Positions 32,512 to 45,111 of a stretch of 64,000 nt of DNA are shown here, piece by piece. A program made the position numbers and the translations under genes. Below the pieces are notes generated by a model that was not told the origin of the DNA, searched no databases, and was given only the letters and a program-made list of their open reading frames with translations. This DNA is from Phallus indusiatus. Lineage: Eukaryota > Basidiomycota > Agaricomycetes > Phallales > Phallaceae. The stretch lies in contig JAQFWX010000177.1 in assembly GCA_027605045.1 (NCBI GenBank), positions 1-64,000 of the forward strand, written 5' to 3'. Each line of letters starts with the position of its first letter. Positions within the stretch are counted from its first letter, which is position 1.

Positions 32512-34095
32512 ATGACGCGCCGTCTTTACCTTGGAAGTACGTCAAATACCTTTTTTGAAGGGAAAGTACCTTTGCTAAGATAATAAAAGGACTTCCTCAT
32601 GACACTCGCACTGAGGATGTCACCAAATTCTTTGAAGGATATGGTCGAATTGTTGACTGTCGTGTTATGACAGGTGCGTTTTTGGAGTGCAAAGCTCTCA
32701 TATATACATATGTATTCTTCTTGGACATACTGAGCAAATATTGTCTAATTTTAGGTTTCGGCTTTGTCGAATTTGAAAACAGCCGAGTATACTTTTTTTT
32801 TCTTCTCAATAATTATTCGTTTGGGCTACGGGATTGATGTTTTAATGTTCAGGACGCGGAAGAAGTCGTGGGCAATTTCAATGGCAAAAACTTCCTTGGT
32901 AGCAATATCGTCGTGGAGTATGCTAAAGAGGGTCGCTCAAGACCCAGAGACCCGTACGAGGATCGCGGGTACGTCTTTCCCCTTCCTTATTTTTCCGTTC
33001 GCACAACGTTCTTATATCTTGAAACTCGGGATGTAGATATCCTCCCCCACGATCTAGAAGACCGCAAGGAACTCGCCTGATAGTATCTGGAATTTCGCGT
33101 GACACCAGTTGGCAGGTATGCTCTTCTCGACCCTAAATCCCTTGAATCCTTCTTTTTGGGTGAGGACGGTGTGGCGTCTATTCACTGTTTGCTGGGACGT
33201 TCCTTATTGAACGGAGCGAGTGGTCCTTTGGCCCCTAGTTGGATATAACATGGCATGGTCGAATGCTTCGGGAAACCCAGGCAATGATGTGTTCCTTTTA
33301 TCTCTTCCTTGTCGCGCCTTGGCCCTGGCTATTGGTTGGATCCTAATTGTACTTGAACCCGCTCTCAGGACCTTAAGGATTTTGGACGAGAAGCCGGAAG
33401 CGTTTCGTTTGCGGATATCGACCGGGATACGCCAGGTCAAGGGTGAGTCTTCTTGGCGTCGCGGTAACGAGGGTATATCTGAATTTGTGGCATTTGAACT
33501 AGGATTTTGGAATATCTTGCCCGAGAGGACGCTGATAGTGCTGTCAAGCTTCTTGATGGCAAGGACTTGCGAGGCCACCCGGTCCGTGTGTCGCTGGCGG
33601 ATGAGAATTCTGTACGTATGGGAGAAGTCGATTCCGCGGCGACTGTATCATTGATTGGTTATTAGCGAGGGGGTGATTACAGACGGGAAGATCGTTACAG
33701 CAGAGATGATCGATACGACCGTAGAGATGACCGACACGATCGGTATCGGGATGCACCTCGTCGGGAGCGTTCTAGGTCACCGTACCGTAGAGAGGGTGGG
33801 GGGAAATACGAAGACAAACGCTATGACGAAGATAGGCGTTTTGATGACAGACGTCGTTCGCCTCCCTACAGACGTGAGGATGATCGACGAGGTGAGGAGA
33901 GACGTGAGAGTCGCAGAGACGACCGAGATGATCGTCGAAACGGAGACGGTAGTTGGCACCGTGGCGGAAGTGACCGGTAAGTTGCCAGGATTTTATCTAG
34001 TCTTATTTTGAACGGATTTTTATTTAAGCCCTGGTCAAAATTCGACAGCTACGACTGAGCGGATAGATCTTGTATCAGCTAATGCTTCCGCCTGA
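32512..34095 (+). CDS. SR-family splicing factor with two RRMs and an RS/RD tail
   Basis: Pre-mRNA splicing and mRNP protein of the SRSF1/Srp2 type. The start MTRRLYLGRLPHDTRTEDV opens RRM1 (FFEGYGRIVDCRVMTGFGFV-EFEN, with RNP1 GFGFVEF). After the linker RSRRPQGT, RRM2 begins RLIVSGISRDTSWQDLKDF, containing the SWQDLKD heptapeptide that marks the second RRM of SRSF1-like proteins. The end of RRM2 is LLDGKDLRGHPVRVSLADEN. The tail is rich in Arg/Asp/Ser (for example RRERSRSPYRREGGGKYED) and a last small exon ends DLVSANASA. About nine exons. Arg-Asp repeats dominate over Arg-Ser, as in many fungal SR proteins. Confidence 0.9.
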
Positions 34096-36173
34096 GATCC
34101 AAAAAAAGCACAAAACAGAAGAACAAGTTGATATCAGGTTCTAGGAACTGTGAATGCTCCTGTCTCACCGTTTCAATTGTTCACGTTTTTTCCTCATACA
34201 ACATCTCCCCCTTGTATAAAACTCTCCTCATCCATGAGCAGTGATGTGATAGCTGCTTATAAGAAAGCCCGGATTCGTTCCCATCCTTGCCAGTCTATTA
34301 TATGTTCACCGCAAAATAAAAAAAAAGGTATCTTTGGCTACCGTTAGCTAAGGCTATATATAATAAATAAGACGTATATTGTTTGTTTTCTTTTTACTCT
34401 CGTTAACTCTTTGCGTACATTTATATGTGTATGTGTATGTATATAAATATATATAAGCTGATTTTTTTTTATCCTTGTTCTTCGTCATCGCCCTTGGAAA
34501 AGCGGACATGCGTGATCGATGTCGATGATTACTAAAGAGAAATGAGAAAGCTTGGAGCAGCTAAATAAATACAGGTACGCATCTCTAGGATCAAGAGTGA
34601 GATGATCTCGCTCAGACCCCATGGCAATTGGGTCACATGCGCAGACTGCAGGCATTCTGGAAAAGCAGTACAAAGCGATCGATTGATGAGAAGACAAGTT
34701 AATGTGAATGCCTCATGGAATTTGGTTTTTGGTTAGCAAGCAAGGCTCGTTGTAGCTGCTACTAGCCAAAATCTGTCGGCAGTCGAGACCATCCGCTACG
34801 TACGGTGCGAAACTTTATGCAGCGGGATCTTTTACTTATTTTTATTATTTTTCTGAAAAACCAAAAAAAAAAAATGACACCAACCTTAAAAGAAATCCGG
34901 TTGTTTCGGGAAAAAATGGAAAATACTATTTAATCTCAGTTGAGAGAGCAACGTTAGTGCATATGTTCTCAGTCCAGGTGAAGGAAACTTTTTTTTTGAA
35001 AGTGCCGGTGAGAGCTGACGTAAGTCCGATTATTCACAATATACTTCGGGACAAGATCCGCGGAAGCAGCAAGAAACAGACACAAGGGCAACAACTTATG
35101 AATTATATCATTTGCAGGACTATTGAAATTTGGTTTGTTTCGGATGGGACTGGAAATAGATTTTTTGGAAATGAGGTGTGAGTGCATGGTGCGCAGCGAA
35201 GAACGACGACAAGCGATCGAATTGCCTGGCATGGCTCTAGGCTCTGGCTGGCAACGATGATGCGGTGCTATACAGTTGGTGTCTTGGGTGTTGATGCAGT
35301 CATACAATTTGGGATGATCCCTTAGCAGCCTTCTCCTCTTTGTGCGTCTAGTGAGTCAGCGCAATGCGGGGTTTCGGCCCATAACGAAATTGGCATTGCT
35401 GTTCTCAGCTGTTGGCGCTCTTCCGAATGAGCACGGCAACAGTGAGCCATTGCCATTGGCGCGAATAGTATGTACATATGTACATACATATATATTTCAC
35501 ATTTGAATTCTGCAAAGCTGGCTATGTTTCGTTCCCATTTTCATCTCATTTCCATTTCATTTCCCATGCCGAATCATTTGTCCATCGAATCTCTAATAGA
35601 TTCTCATAGATTCCATGTGAATGACGCACATTTTTGCAATGACATGCTATTCCATATACTGTATATACACGCTGCCAGCCTGACGGGCGGCCATTCAAAT
35701 ATTCTACTTGTTTGACAGGTCTTTGGGTAAAAAAGAAACCCTCGGGTCAGGCCAGGGCCGTCATCGCAATCATGCAATCATTGGGCAAGTCCGTGGGGTC
35801 CCATCCCATCATCTTTTTCCAATACATACTAGGGTTTATCTTGCCAGTCGATGGAAAATCGTGGCACGCTCCCTATACACTACCCATGATATTATATATA
35901 TTATATTTATTTTTCCCTTCTTTATTTTTGATTCCTCCCGGGCTATTATTGTAATTTCAATTTATTATTATTATTTTATCCGTCATTTTATTTATTTTAC
36001 TTGTCTTTTCCCTTTTGCTTGTCGCCGATTGAAGATTTCAGTTTCCTGCAAACTCTTTTTTTTTCTTTCCTACCTAAACTAAAAAATTATCGTCGTATGA
36101 TCAGCCTTGCGCAATGCTATAAGTATGCCGTGTGTCGTGTGTCGGATGTCGTATCTGTCTCCCCGTCTCCCTC
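34096..36173. other. Gene-poor 2.1-kb region upstream of IDO
   Basis: No conserved frame on either strand. It contains AT-rich tracts (34340-34470), A-runs (near 34860) and a TACATA-type simple repeat (about 35470-35500). From about 35900 the plus strand becomes pyrimidine-rich, as in fungal promoters close to transcription starts. It is probably the SR gene 3' UTR plus an extended IDO promoter. Confidence 0.5.
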
Positions 36174-38061
36174 ATGTCTTTTGTCAATCTACCCCTCGGT
36201 CTCCTCCATTCTCTGCTTTCGCCTATCTTACCGCCAGCTCTCCTGGACGGTTTATCGCTATCGAAGTCGTCAACCGCTGCTACTGCTGCTACTACCACTA
36301 CCACTACTGCTGCTGCTTCTTCTTCGTCTTCATCTTCTTCCACCAGCTCTTCATTTGCATACCAGGATGCCTTCGACATTCACCCAATTACAGGCTTTAT
36401 GCCTAACCATCCTCCGCCAACCCGACTTCCAAAACTCTTCGATCTCTGGGAAGAAGCTCTCTCATCCGCTCCGACCAGCTTGAGTCTCGGTGACGACATT
36501 TCACCAGAAGCACACTCGAAACGCGAAAGTAGTCGACTATGGCGATTGCGATTGGCAAACGTACAGTTCTTTCCCCTTGCATAATTTGTTTTTGATCTGC
36601 ATTCCTTACTCTTTCAATCCCACTTTTTTTTCCACATATATTTATATATATATTATGATATTGAATATATCATTTTAATCATATATTATATATATTATAT
36701 ATGTTTCCAGGGTCCAATTATATCCGTCAACTGCATCCTGGACGACGTACCTTACCTCCAACGTGCCCACCATGTATTAACCTTTCTTGTCCATTTCTAT
36801 ATGCACTCCATCCAGCCATCTGCTTCTCCGGATCCTTTGGTCGTTCCGGCATCTCTAGCCGTTCCGCTGGTGGCCGTATCGGACAAATTGGGTATTGCGC
36901 CGATTCTGACATTTGCTGACACCGTCTTGTGGAACTGGTCCCTGAAAGACTCCTCGAAACCCCTTTCCCCAGAAAACATCGAGCCAATAACTCTTTTCAC
37001 CCAATCTGACGATGAACGCAGCTTTTACAATTGCTGTGCTAGCATAGAACTGCGCGGCGTTGAAGCTCTCCGTATCATTCTCGATTACGACAACATCTCC
37101 GCATCGTCCTTGTCTCCGACCTCCTCATTCTCGCCATCATCTTCATCACCATCATCGCCCTCTTTATCCGGTGGCGACCTTGCGGATGATATAGAAGAAG
37201 CAGCAGGAGGACGAGGAGAAGAAGAAGGAGCAGCTGATGATCCTAGTCACGCCGTAGAACACATCTCGAAAGCCCTGGCTCGCTTAGCATGTGTCGTTGA
37301 TGAATTAACTGAGATTCTCAAGTCCGTTCGCTCAACCTGCGATCCTCATGCTTTTTATTTTCGGATACGGCCATGGTTCAGAGGCAGCGATGCCAATGGA
37401 CCAGATTCCCCCGGCTGGGTGTTTGAGGGCGTAGATCCTACTCGTCAACTCGAACTCAGTGGTCCTTCTGCCGGGCAGTCTTCTACTATGTGAGTATTTT
37501 TGCGCACTACATTTCCTTCCAAATAACTAAAACACGCGTTTTTCTTCTCTCTTTTGTTTTGAAAGTCATGCTCTCGATTTATTCCTGGATGTCGATCATC
37601 AACTGATCAAACATCGCCTTCCGGAGCCATCTGAGCACAACAGACGTGCAAATCACAGTTTCATGTCACGCATGAGGAAATACATGCCTGGCAAGCATCA
37701 GGAGTTCCTTCTTTACCTCGCATCGCATCAGCGTCCGGTCCGAGAGCTCGCCAAAGAGATTCCTGAGCTTGAGAAGCCTTATGATTCTGTCGTCTTGGCC
37801 CTAAAACGTTTCCGTGACCAGCACATGCGTATCGCGTGCCTCTATGTCGTGTCCATGTCACGATCTGCTGCATCTCAAGCCGCCGCCGCCGCTGCAGGAT
37901 GCCCAGTGAGTGCAATGATGGACCAAATGCAACGTGAATCAGACACTTCTGCTTTGCCAAGACAACCAGTGCGCGGTACAGGAGGGAACGAGTTATCATG
38001 TTTACTAAAAGCTTCGCGAGACGCCACAGTTCGCACTCTTCTTTCAGGAAATATTAATTAA
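36174..38061 (+). CDS. IDO: Indoleamine 2,3-dioxygenase
   Basis: Haem enzyme oxidising tryptophan to N-formylkynurenine, the first step of the kynurenine/NAD pathway. The in-frame ATG at 36174 gives a Thr/Ala/Ser-rich leader, followed by DIHPITGFMPNHPPPTRLPK and LFDLWEEALSSA, the usual IDO N terminus. An AT-rich intron (about 36560-36711) leads to LQRAHHVLTFLVHFYMHSI, VAVSDKLGIAPILTFADTVL, RSFYNCCASIELRGVEALRI, FYFRIRPWFRGSDANG and GPSAGQSSTI. After the last intron come FMSRMRKYMPGKHQEFLLYL and ALKRFRDQHMRIACLYVV, whose His is the proximal haem ligand. A Ser/Glu-rich insert (about 37100-37250) is low complexity. The core motifs are intact. Confidence 0.92.
36560..36711 (+). other. AT-rich intron of IDO with TATATA simple repeats
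   Basis: Longer than its neighbours (about 150 nt) and made largely of TATATA/TATTATA tracts (about 36640-36702). Repeat slippage could explain the extra length. Confidence 0.6.
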
Positions 38062-38623
38062 TTTGTTTTGTATTGTTTTTGCTGTTTTTGAACATCCTTC
38101 TTTTTCCTTCTTCAGCCTCTCTCTCTCTCTCTCTCTCTCTTCCCCTTCCGTCTTTTTTTGTTGTCTCTTTTTTTTTGTTGGCATGCAGGGACAACAGTAA
38201 AATGTCGCCAATTTCTCTCAGCAAGTCTAAATTATTCATCTCCGAAAGTCCTACGTAATAATCGCGGTACTTATAATGTTAATAACTCCATCAAATGTTT
38301 TTTAGTTACTTATGGTTTATATATCACATTACATCACCATCATTCAACTAGCAACTAATTGAAAAATGGTTAATTCAATACTTGACCACTCCTTTGTGTG
38401 ATAGCATCATCATCAATAAATACCAAAAGACATGTCGCGGCCGGTGGTCACGGAATTCCGGGCGGCCCAAAGTAGAATAGTGCGTATGCGCGCAAACTGG
38501 CAACAGAGTATATTATTATTAATAATAATAATTCTGACTCTTTATATGTAATACGCATGTTAATGGGTTCATCATGATCATTGAAATATATTATTATTAC
38601 ACAGTTTTGTCCCAGAGTTTCTT
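38062..38623. other. Convergent intergenic region between IDO and RPA1
   Basis: Holds two 3' UTRs. It contains a CT dinucleotide repeat (38117-38140) and an ATT/AAT tract (about 38510-38532). No gene seen. Confidence 0.6.
38117..38140 (+). repeat. (CT)12 microsatellite
   Basis: An uninterrupted run of CT just downstream of the IDO stop codon, inside its probable 3' UTR. Confidence 0.9.
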
Positions 38624-41094
38624 TTACACAAACGCACTCAGCTGGTCGAGATTCATTTGTGTATCTACCGTATAGTCCAGTGATTGAATGCGATTGATGC
38701 CATAACGAATTCGCGTCGAGTCCTATCACAAGAAGGGTTAGTTTATAGTACCTGGATAATCTTTCACGGAGAAATTACATTGAAGGTTTCTTGCTTGGCT
38801 CTACAAGCGATATTGTAGATTCCCGAAGGAACGCGCTTAAGGGCGTTATCAAAAGCATCCCTGTCATCATTCTGTGGGAAAACAAAAGCCGAAGCGCGTT
38901 AAAAAAAAGAGCAAGATAAACTTTTGCACAAGGGATCTCTTTACCTCGAGAGCCTTTAACTCGTCCGCCGTCATTCCAAGAAGAACATTGCCGACGTCAT
39001 TAAATCCTTGTAACCACAGTTGTCCCGTATGGTCAGCTCCGCTGATCGTCAAAATATACCTTTGAAAAAAAAAAGCAAATATCATTTGCAAATTAGTCTT
39101 TCTTTCCCTTGTTCCTTGGACAAGGAAAAAAATGTCATTAACAGGGGATATGACTTACCTATATTCGGGCTTGTCATGGACACGATCACATCTGTCACAT
39201 CTCCAGCCTTCAGATCCTTCGGTTACCTTTCTATTACATCCTTCGATTGGGCAAGCAGGATAAGAAATGGTTTCGTGTCTCATATGCGTTACGATTATCC
39301 TTGAAGAAAAGTATTCTGGTTTATCTGAGCCGCCTATATTGGAGTCCTTCACTTGCTGAAGGGTCCGCATCTCCGAACGACTTATACCGCCTTGACCCGA
39401 CGCATTTCCTACCACATTGCTATGCGATTGGAAATTGGATCCTGAGCCTGTCGAGTCGAACCTAAGAAGACAGTCTTAATTAATGCCGTAAGAAAGGATG
39501 GGTGCATTAATCAAATCATACCATCCTCTTAAGGCATGCGCTTCTGTAATATCAGGATTGATAGCCATGGTGCTTGAGCTATACATAGACAACGAACGAC
39601 CTTAGCGCATCGACCGTTTGAGATTAGGTCTGGTTTCTGTATTTCCATATTGAAAGATGTTCTCACCTCCAAAATCTCCCACCTTGACCCCTTTAATCGC
39701 CAACACTGGTTGACCGGAGGCCGAATATTTCTTCGCTTGTTCACCCCATAGCGTAAGTCTCACTGAGAATCCCGACTTATCGACCAATGTTAATTCTCGT
39801 TTTGGAATCTATTTTTTTATCCATAAGGGGCACATATCGATTTAGGCATGAAAATAACCATAACGCACCGTTTTTCCGGTCGATTTTGCGGTTATCTCTG
39901 ACAAATCATGTGCCTCTTTGGCAATAGCAATCACATCTATGTAAGACGGTTGCGATTAGCTAGTCATTTCAAATAAACATGTGTATTGTATAATCACCAC
40001 AAGTAGTATCCTTTGGGATGCTTTCCAAGTCTTTCAGTGCAATGAAGTTATATTTCACGACCGGGATATTCACTTGGTCACGACACTAAAAGTGATCCAT
40101 TAGTGATGACGACAAGCCAGTTTAGCTCATTTGTCTAAACAAACCTCTTCAATCTCCGTATGACGTTCTAAACCGAGTTCATATTCATTAGAGAGGTGCG
40201 AAAACTTCTTTTTGGCAAGGTTAACGCGGGCCCGAGATACGTAATAAACCTTATTCTCCTCCAAGCGGTCGTACAGTTCATCAACAGCTTGGTTAAAAGC
40301 GGTGGCTTTGATTTCACCGGTCTCATCCATGAAAGTGCAACTGAACAGCTTTCCATCGCCTTTCGCGTTCGCCCACTGCTTGACTTCTGATTTTTGTGTT
40401 ACGCGAGCCTTGATAGTCCATTTGTTTTGGAATGGACTTAAACCGGCAATGGGAAATATAGTCCCTCGATCGGTATTGCTCTGTTGCTGTTGGGCGAGAG
40501 TAGGTTTTGACGCAGATGCAGATGCAGTCGAAGCAGACGTGTCGGTAGATTGTTGGGGAGGAGGAGCTGAAGCTGTCTCATTTGTTGGCTTTGAATTACC
40601 GTTGGTCATAGAGGTTTCAAGAGACTGTGGGTTCCCTAACTTTTCAGACGCTGTCCCAAGGACACGAACAGCCATGACAATAATTAGTCTACGCGCGCAT
40701 TCAATCAGCAAAATCCGATAAAATAAAATAAAAATATAGAGAAATGAGAGCGTGGGAAAGAGCGTTTCAAAGGACCTCAAAAAGATGCACACCGTTTATT
40801 TTGAACAATATTAGACGTATATTTCTCAAGAACCGCGACACATAGTTTCTTGATTGTGTCATTTTCAACAAGATAATTGAGTTGAGTTGCAAGCATTGCT
40901 TGTATGAAGTGTGTACCGTCTGACACGATCAAACGATATCTGTCCAGACTTGCGCCGCTGGTACCCGTGTTCGTAACCTTTTTTATGGACAAGAATTGCA
41001 CGGTAGGTTGTAGATTTTGAGTAGCGGTATCGTCAGCAGGTGCTTTTATAATTTGAGCACAGGCTCCAGAAGATAAATTGAAATCGACATCCAT
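38624..41094 (-). CDS. RFA1: Replication protein A large subunit
   Basis: Single-stranded DNA-binding subunit for replication, repair and recombination. The ATG at 41092-41094 opens [16 protein letters not shown], then the N-terminal OB fold ([20 protein letters not shown]). A Ser/Gln linker leads to DBD-A ([39 protein letters not shown]), DBD-B ([40 protein letters not shown]) and DBD-C. DBD-C has the zinc ribbon [10 protein letters not shown]...WRCDRCD (C-x4-C and C-x2-C) and [19 protein letters not shown]. The end is [10 protein letters not shown]. All domains are present. Many introns. Divergent neighbour spacing to the right is large. Confidence 0.93.
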
Positions 41095-41874
41095 GACTTC
41101 AGAGAGAAAAGAGAGGGAAAAGTAGTAGTAAAGAAACAGAACGCGACGAAGGAGGAAGTAGCAGCTAACGATAATAAAACGCGTTGTGACACAGCGTTAC
41201 CGTGACGGTCATGTCTTAGACATTGCTATCAGCCTATTGGCATGCATGCACCTTCTAACGATCCAGACAAAGAAACAGAGATGGATGCCTTGGCGTTAAG
41301 TTTAACTTCTGATGTGATACACTGACGCTCAAGAGCGTTGTTTTTCGTTCTAACTTGGGACTTTCTTTTAAGACTTGTCACTTATCTTCATCGATTTGAT
41401 AGAAGTCGCCGACGTATATATACTTTAAGTTATCCAAGATTGTTTCATCAATGCCAGACGCCATGCCATGATCTTTTTGGCCACAGCCAGGTCGTTCGGA
41501 GTGCGTTCCGGTATAAGGCGGAAGCTGTGAGGAGTTACGATGATGTGTTGAATGTCAACTGAGCTGCCAGGGTGTAATGACGTACAACCACACTCCGAAG
41601 TTTCTCAACCGGATCCTTCGTTATCACCCACCATCTGTTGTACAGGTTGCGTGATCATTACCCAGGAAGTACAATACCCACCACCAAATTAGTATCATTT
41701 TCCAATCTTGGTTTCCTGGCACTCAATCGATCACGCAATGCACCATGCTTTTCAGAACACAATTTTGAAGTACAAGAAAAAGAAGAAAAAAAAGTAGGTA
41801 CAATTGACTCTTGCAAAAAAAAAGAGAGAAAGGACAAGTTGACAAGAAAAAACAATTACATCTGGAGGGAAGAA
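41095..41874. other. Intergenic region, no gene seen
   Basis: About 0.8 kb between the RPA1 start and the 3' end of the coiled-coil protein. Short frames on both strands show no family features. Confidence 0.5.
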
Positions 41875-43213
41875 TCAAGAAAACCAACGCCTCGTTTGGC
41901 GAGGTCGTTGGACGACTGTAACCGTGCGTCTATAGTCCTCCGGCTCTTCAAGAATCTCAATATCTTCTTCAATAATCTGGGGAGGGGGCACGGAGATGCT
42001 TTCTTTGACTATTTCAACAGCTGTTGTTGGCCTGAACTCTTCAACAATAGGACCTTTCGGGATATGTTCTTCCGGTGCTGGTCGCGCAGCGACTCGGGTA
42101 TTGGCTGCCGGAGGAACGGTGACAGTTTCCGTCAAGGTTTCTGTCAACGGAGGTAAGACTTGGGTAACGGTTTGGAATAGTGTTTCCATGAGGGGCGGAA
42201 GTTCCTGGGTGGATGGAGAGAGTAAGTTTTTTTTGAGGCAAAAGGTTCGAAAATAGAAGGGAAAAACCCCGTCACCCCCAAAGCCGGACGAAGAGAAAGG
42301 GGAATGGACATGGCAAAAAGAAAAGGGGAAAAAAGGCATTGGGGGCTAGGGGTAGGAGAAGGGAGAAGAGAATACATATTTGGGAAGTGATGTATATACA
42401 AAAATAAGAAGCATAAAAAAGTCCATGTAAACCCGTAACTCTTCGTCTGAAACTGAGGAGGCTCAGGTACGAGAGAAAGGTGGTGGTGATACCTTTACTT
42501 TCCGCCTCGGAGCTTCATAAATGACTTCTTCCTCAATAGTTTGACTCTGCTCGTTGCCGAGAGCACTAAATATATGACTTTAGAATTAGCGACTATTGTA
42601 AGGAGGAAATAACAAACATGAGTTGTTCCATAATCCAAGTCTCTCGACGAGATACGTCTGTTTCTCGTCGACCGATAGATTCTTCGCGCTTCCCTACTTC
42701 TTTTTCACGATCTGAGACGCGTGTCTCGCGGTCGAGGAGTTCTTCCACACGAACCCCAGCGTCTTTCCACCAGCCGGGAGGTCCACCGACATCAACTTCG
42801 CGAAACACCTCTTTAATAACAGTTTGGATAGGGGGAGGGGCAATGAGAATTTCAGTAGCGATGCTGCTACCGCTAGAAGATGATGGCGTTGGACATGAAC
42901 ATGAAGCTAGAGAAACGCCCCCGGGGGAGCCGGCGAGCACATCGGCTTCGCGGCGGGCCACTTCTGCCTCTCGGAGGGCAACGGCGTGCTCGCGAGCTAC
43001 GAGAGCTTGGGAGCGTTTAGGACTGAGATATCCCCAAACACCCGAGGATCCGCCTTCTGTATTAGAGTTTTTAGCCGAAGGTAGAGATAGCATTACCGCG
43101 AGAACCGCGAGGATCAGGGATAGGACAAGGAGTAAGGTTGTAGAGGAGATCGTTCGGTGGTGGTGGTGTGACCGTTCGCGTTCACGATGATGTGAAGACG
43201 ATGGTTGGGCCAT
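41875..43213 (-). CDS. Unrecognised type II membrane protein with charged coiled coil
   Basis: Not a family I recognise. The ATG at 43211-43213 begins MAQPSSSHHRERERSHHHHR. One transmembrane segment follows (TTLLLVLSLILAVLAVMLSL, about residues 26-45), then two stretches with a regular R-E-x-x-V repeat: VAREHAVALREAEVARREAD and SDREKEVGKREESIGRRETD. These are separated by a Cys/Ser-rich loop (SLASCSCPTPSSSSGSS). Later exons carry LGNEQSQTIEEEVIYEAP and a Pro/Thr-rich repetitive part (LPPLMETLFQTVTQVLPPLT), and end RQTRRWFS at 41875. Exon joins near 42590-42550 and 42470-42210 are approximate. The basic N terminus, one helix and a coiled coil suggest a membrane-anchored scaffold. Function unknown. 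Confidence 0.65.
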
Positions 43214-45111
43214 ACTTTCCGTAGAAGAAAAAATTTTGCTAGGAGTCGTGGTGGAAGACGTGTTGATAATTCGTTTGGTATAGATTCTTGAAAAATAACA
43301 GAGAAAAAATCGCTACTCGATCGTGAAAAACGTTACAAAGTCTATGCACAAGAACAGTCGTAAAAAGACGAAAAAAATATCAACAAAAAAAAATCCCAAA
43401 CACACCTTAATCAATGTAAAAGGTCGTTTTTGTAAGGACAGCTGAAGAGAGGGTGGAAAAGGTTTAAAGCAAAGTGTTTCGACACTTGGAGTTTCGAACA
43501 AAAGGGCGGAAACCTTAAAAAAACGCGTGTTCGAACAATAAGTTCCAGCTCCGACTGACAGGTTCCCACGCTGGGCAGCCCTGTCCGACGTTTAATATGG
43601 ACGATTGACTGCTGCATACACTACGATTACTATGTGCCTATGAGACGTCAAACAGTAGATGGTTAAGACGTTATCAGACAAATAAATTCCCAGCGGCGCA
43701 AATGTCGTATTGCGTTGTGAAATTTGCTCTTCTCGGATGTCACCCTAGTAGACAAGTCTAACTAGTTGCTAACTTGCTGCAAGGATAACTTTATCTTGTT
43801 GGGAATGCTGTTCCGTAAACCGTACATATGCATGTATCCTTGGTGAAAGATCAGACACCAAGTGCGATCGGGCCGCTGTTCATCCATTGAAATACCAATC
43901 TACTAATAGCTATAGTAGGTACCACCACTACCGGAATCACATTGTAGCGAACGAGGATCACACTAGTCGAACAACTTATAAGTACCACAACATCGCTACA
44001 TATCATGAATCATGTGGGATGGTGATCCCAATAACGTCATTCATATTTACGAAACCTTACTAATGTCGGAGAAAGCGGCGGGACGCACCCCTTGGCAGAG
44101 CACTATTGAGCTTGATGCCGCGGTCGACTACTGGTGTGCAAGATTATTTCCGGCGAATCTACATTTTAAGATGGCATTGGGCAGATCTAATAGATATAAA
44201 ACCGTAGGGTATGATTATCTTTACCCAAGACCTGGCGGCGATGCGTCAGCCACAGCCACACTGAAGCCAAGTCCGGTAGATAGTAATATGAAATAGAATA
44301 TTTCTGCATACGTGCTAGCATAGCAGAAGTTTCAAATACGGCCAGACGTCGGACAGCATTGAAGCCTACTGCGGCTGAAAATCTTTCCCAGGCAAGCGGC
44401 TTAACGGTTTGTCCGAAAGATTTAAATTGTGGACGAACATCATCAATGCCGTCTTCGTTCCGTCGCATTCTGCAGCTGATTTTCGGACTCGGATCCGACT
44501 AGTCGACATTGCCAAGTTATCGATTATCAGGTAGGTCACTTGGAACTTGTCACACAGGTTCCGGCTAACCTTGAAGTGCCATACCCCATACTATTCCGCT
44601 TTGATGGGCTTGTCCGAGACCTTCGTAGTTAGAATGCACGTGCAAACAGACTCTGGTCAATGATCATGGACAGCAATCAGCTTGCTATATCATATTATAG
44701 CAGATGACAAACGCTTGGAAATTGCAAGCCAGGAGAGATATCGGTATTTTGATTCGCCTAATCAATTCAATACAATACGATAGATGCATACACACACAGA
44801 TACATACATATGCACTTACTTGTGTACACAGGTCGTTTTGGTTGGCAGGCTTTCGGGATCAATCAACAATGGACAAGTACTACATATCTGGACTTGCTCG
44901 CCACAGGAACAGCGAAATAAATACCACAGCATAACAATAATAACTCAAATTTATCCCCAGGACCTCGGAGACACCTAACCTAGTACTCGAGATATCATTA
45001 TAGAAGGTGATGACAAACGAAGGAAATTCTTTTTGAAACGCCTTGACAGCGCCAGACGCGCCGTGACAAAATCGTGACCCGTGACATCGCGTGTCTTTCT
45101 TCCCCGACTCC
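43214..45111. other. Gene-poor 1.9-kb region with one orphan frame
   Basis: Mostly non-conserved sequence. A 94-codon frame on the plus strand (44012-44296, starting MWDGDPNNVIHIYETLL) is open but resembles nothing I know, and an antisense frame overlaps it. TACATA/CACA simple repeats occur near 44785-44810. I call no gene. Confidence 0.4.

Noticed and set aside
40302..40721. 139-codon plus-strand frame within RPA1
   Set aside because: Antisense to the conserved DBD-A and linker of RPA1.
42618..43190. 190-codon plus-strand frame opposite the coiled-coil protein
   Set aside because: Mirror of the regular RE-rich repeat on the other strand (Ser/Arg-rich), typical of a shadow frame.
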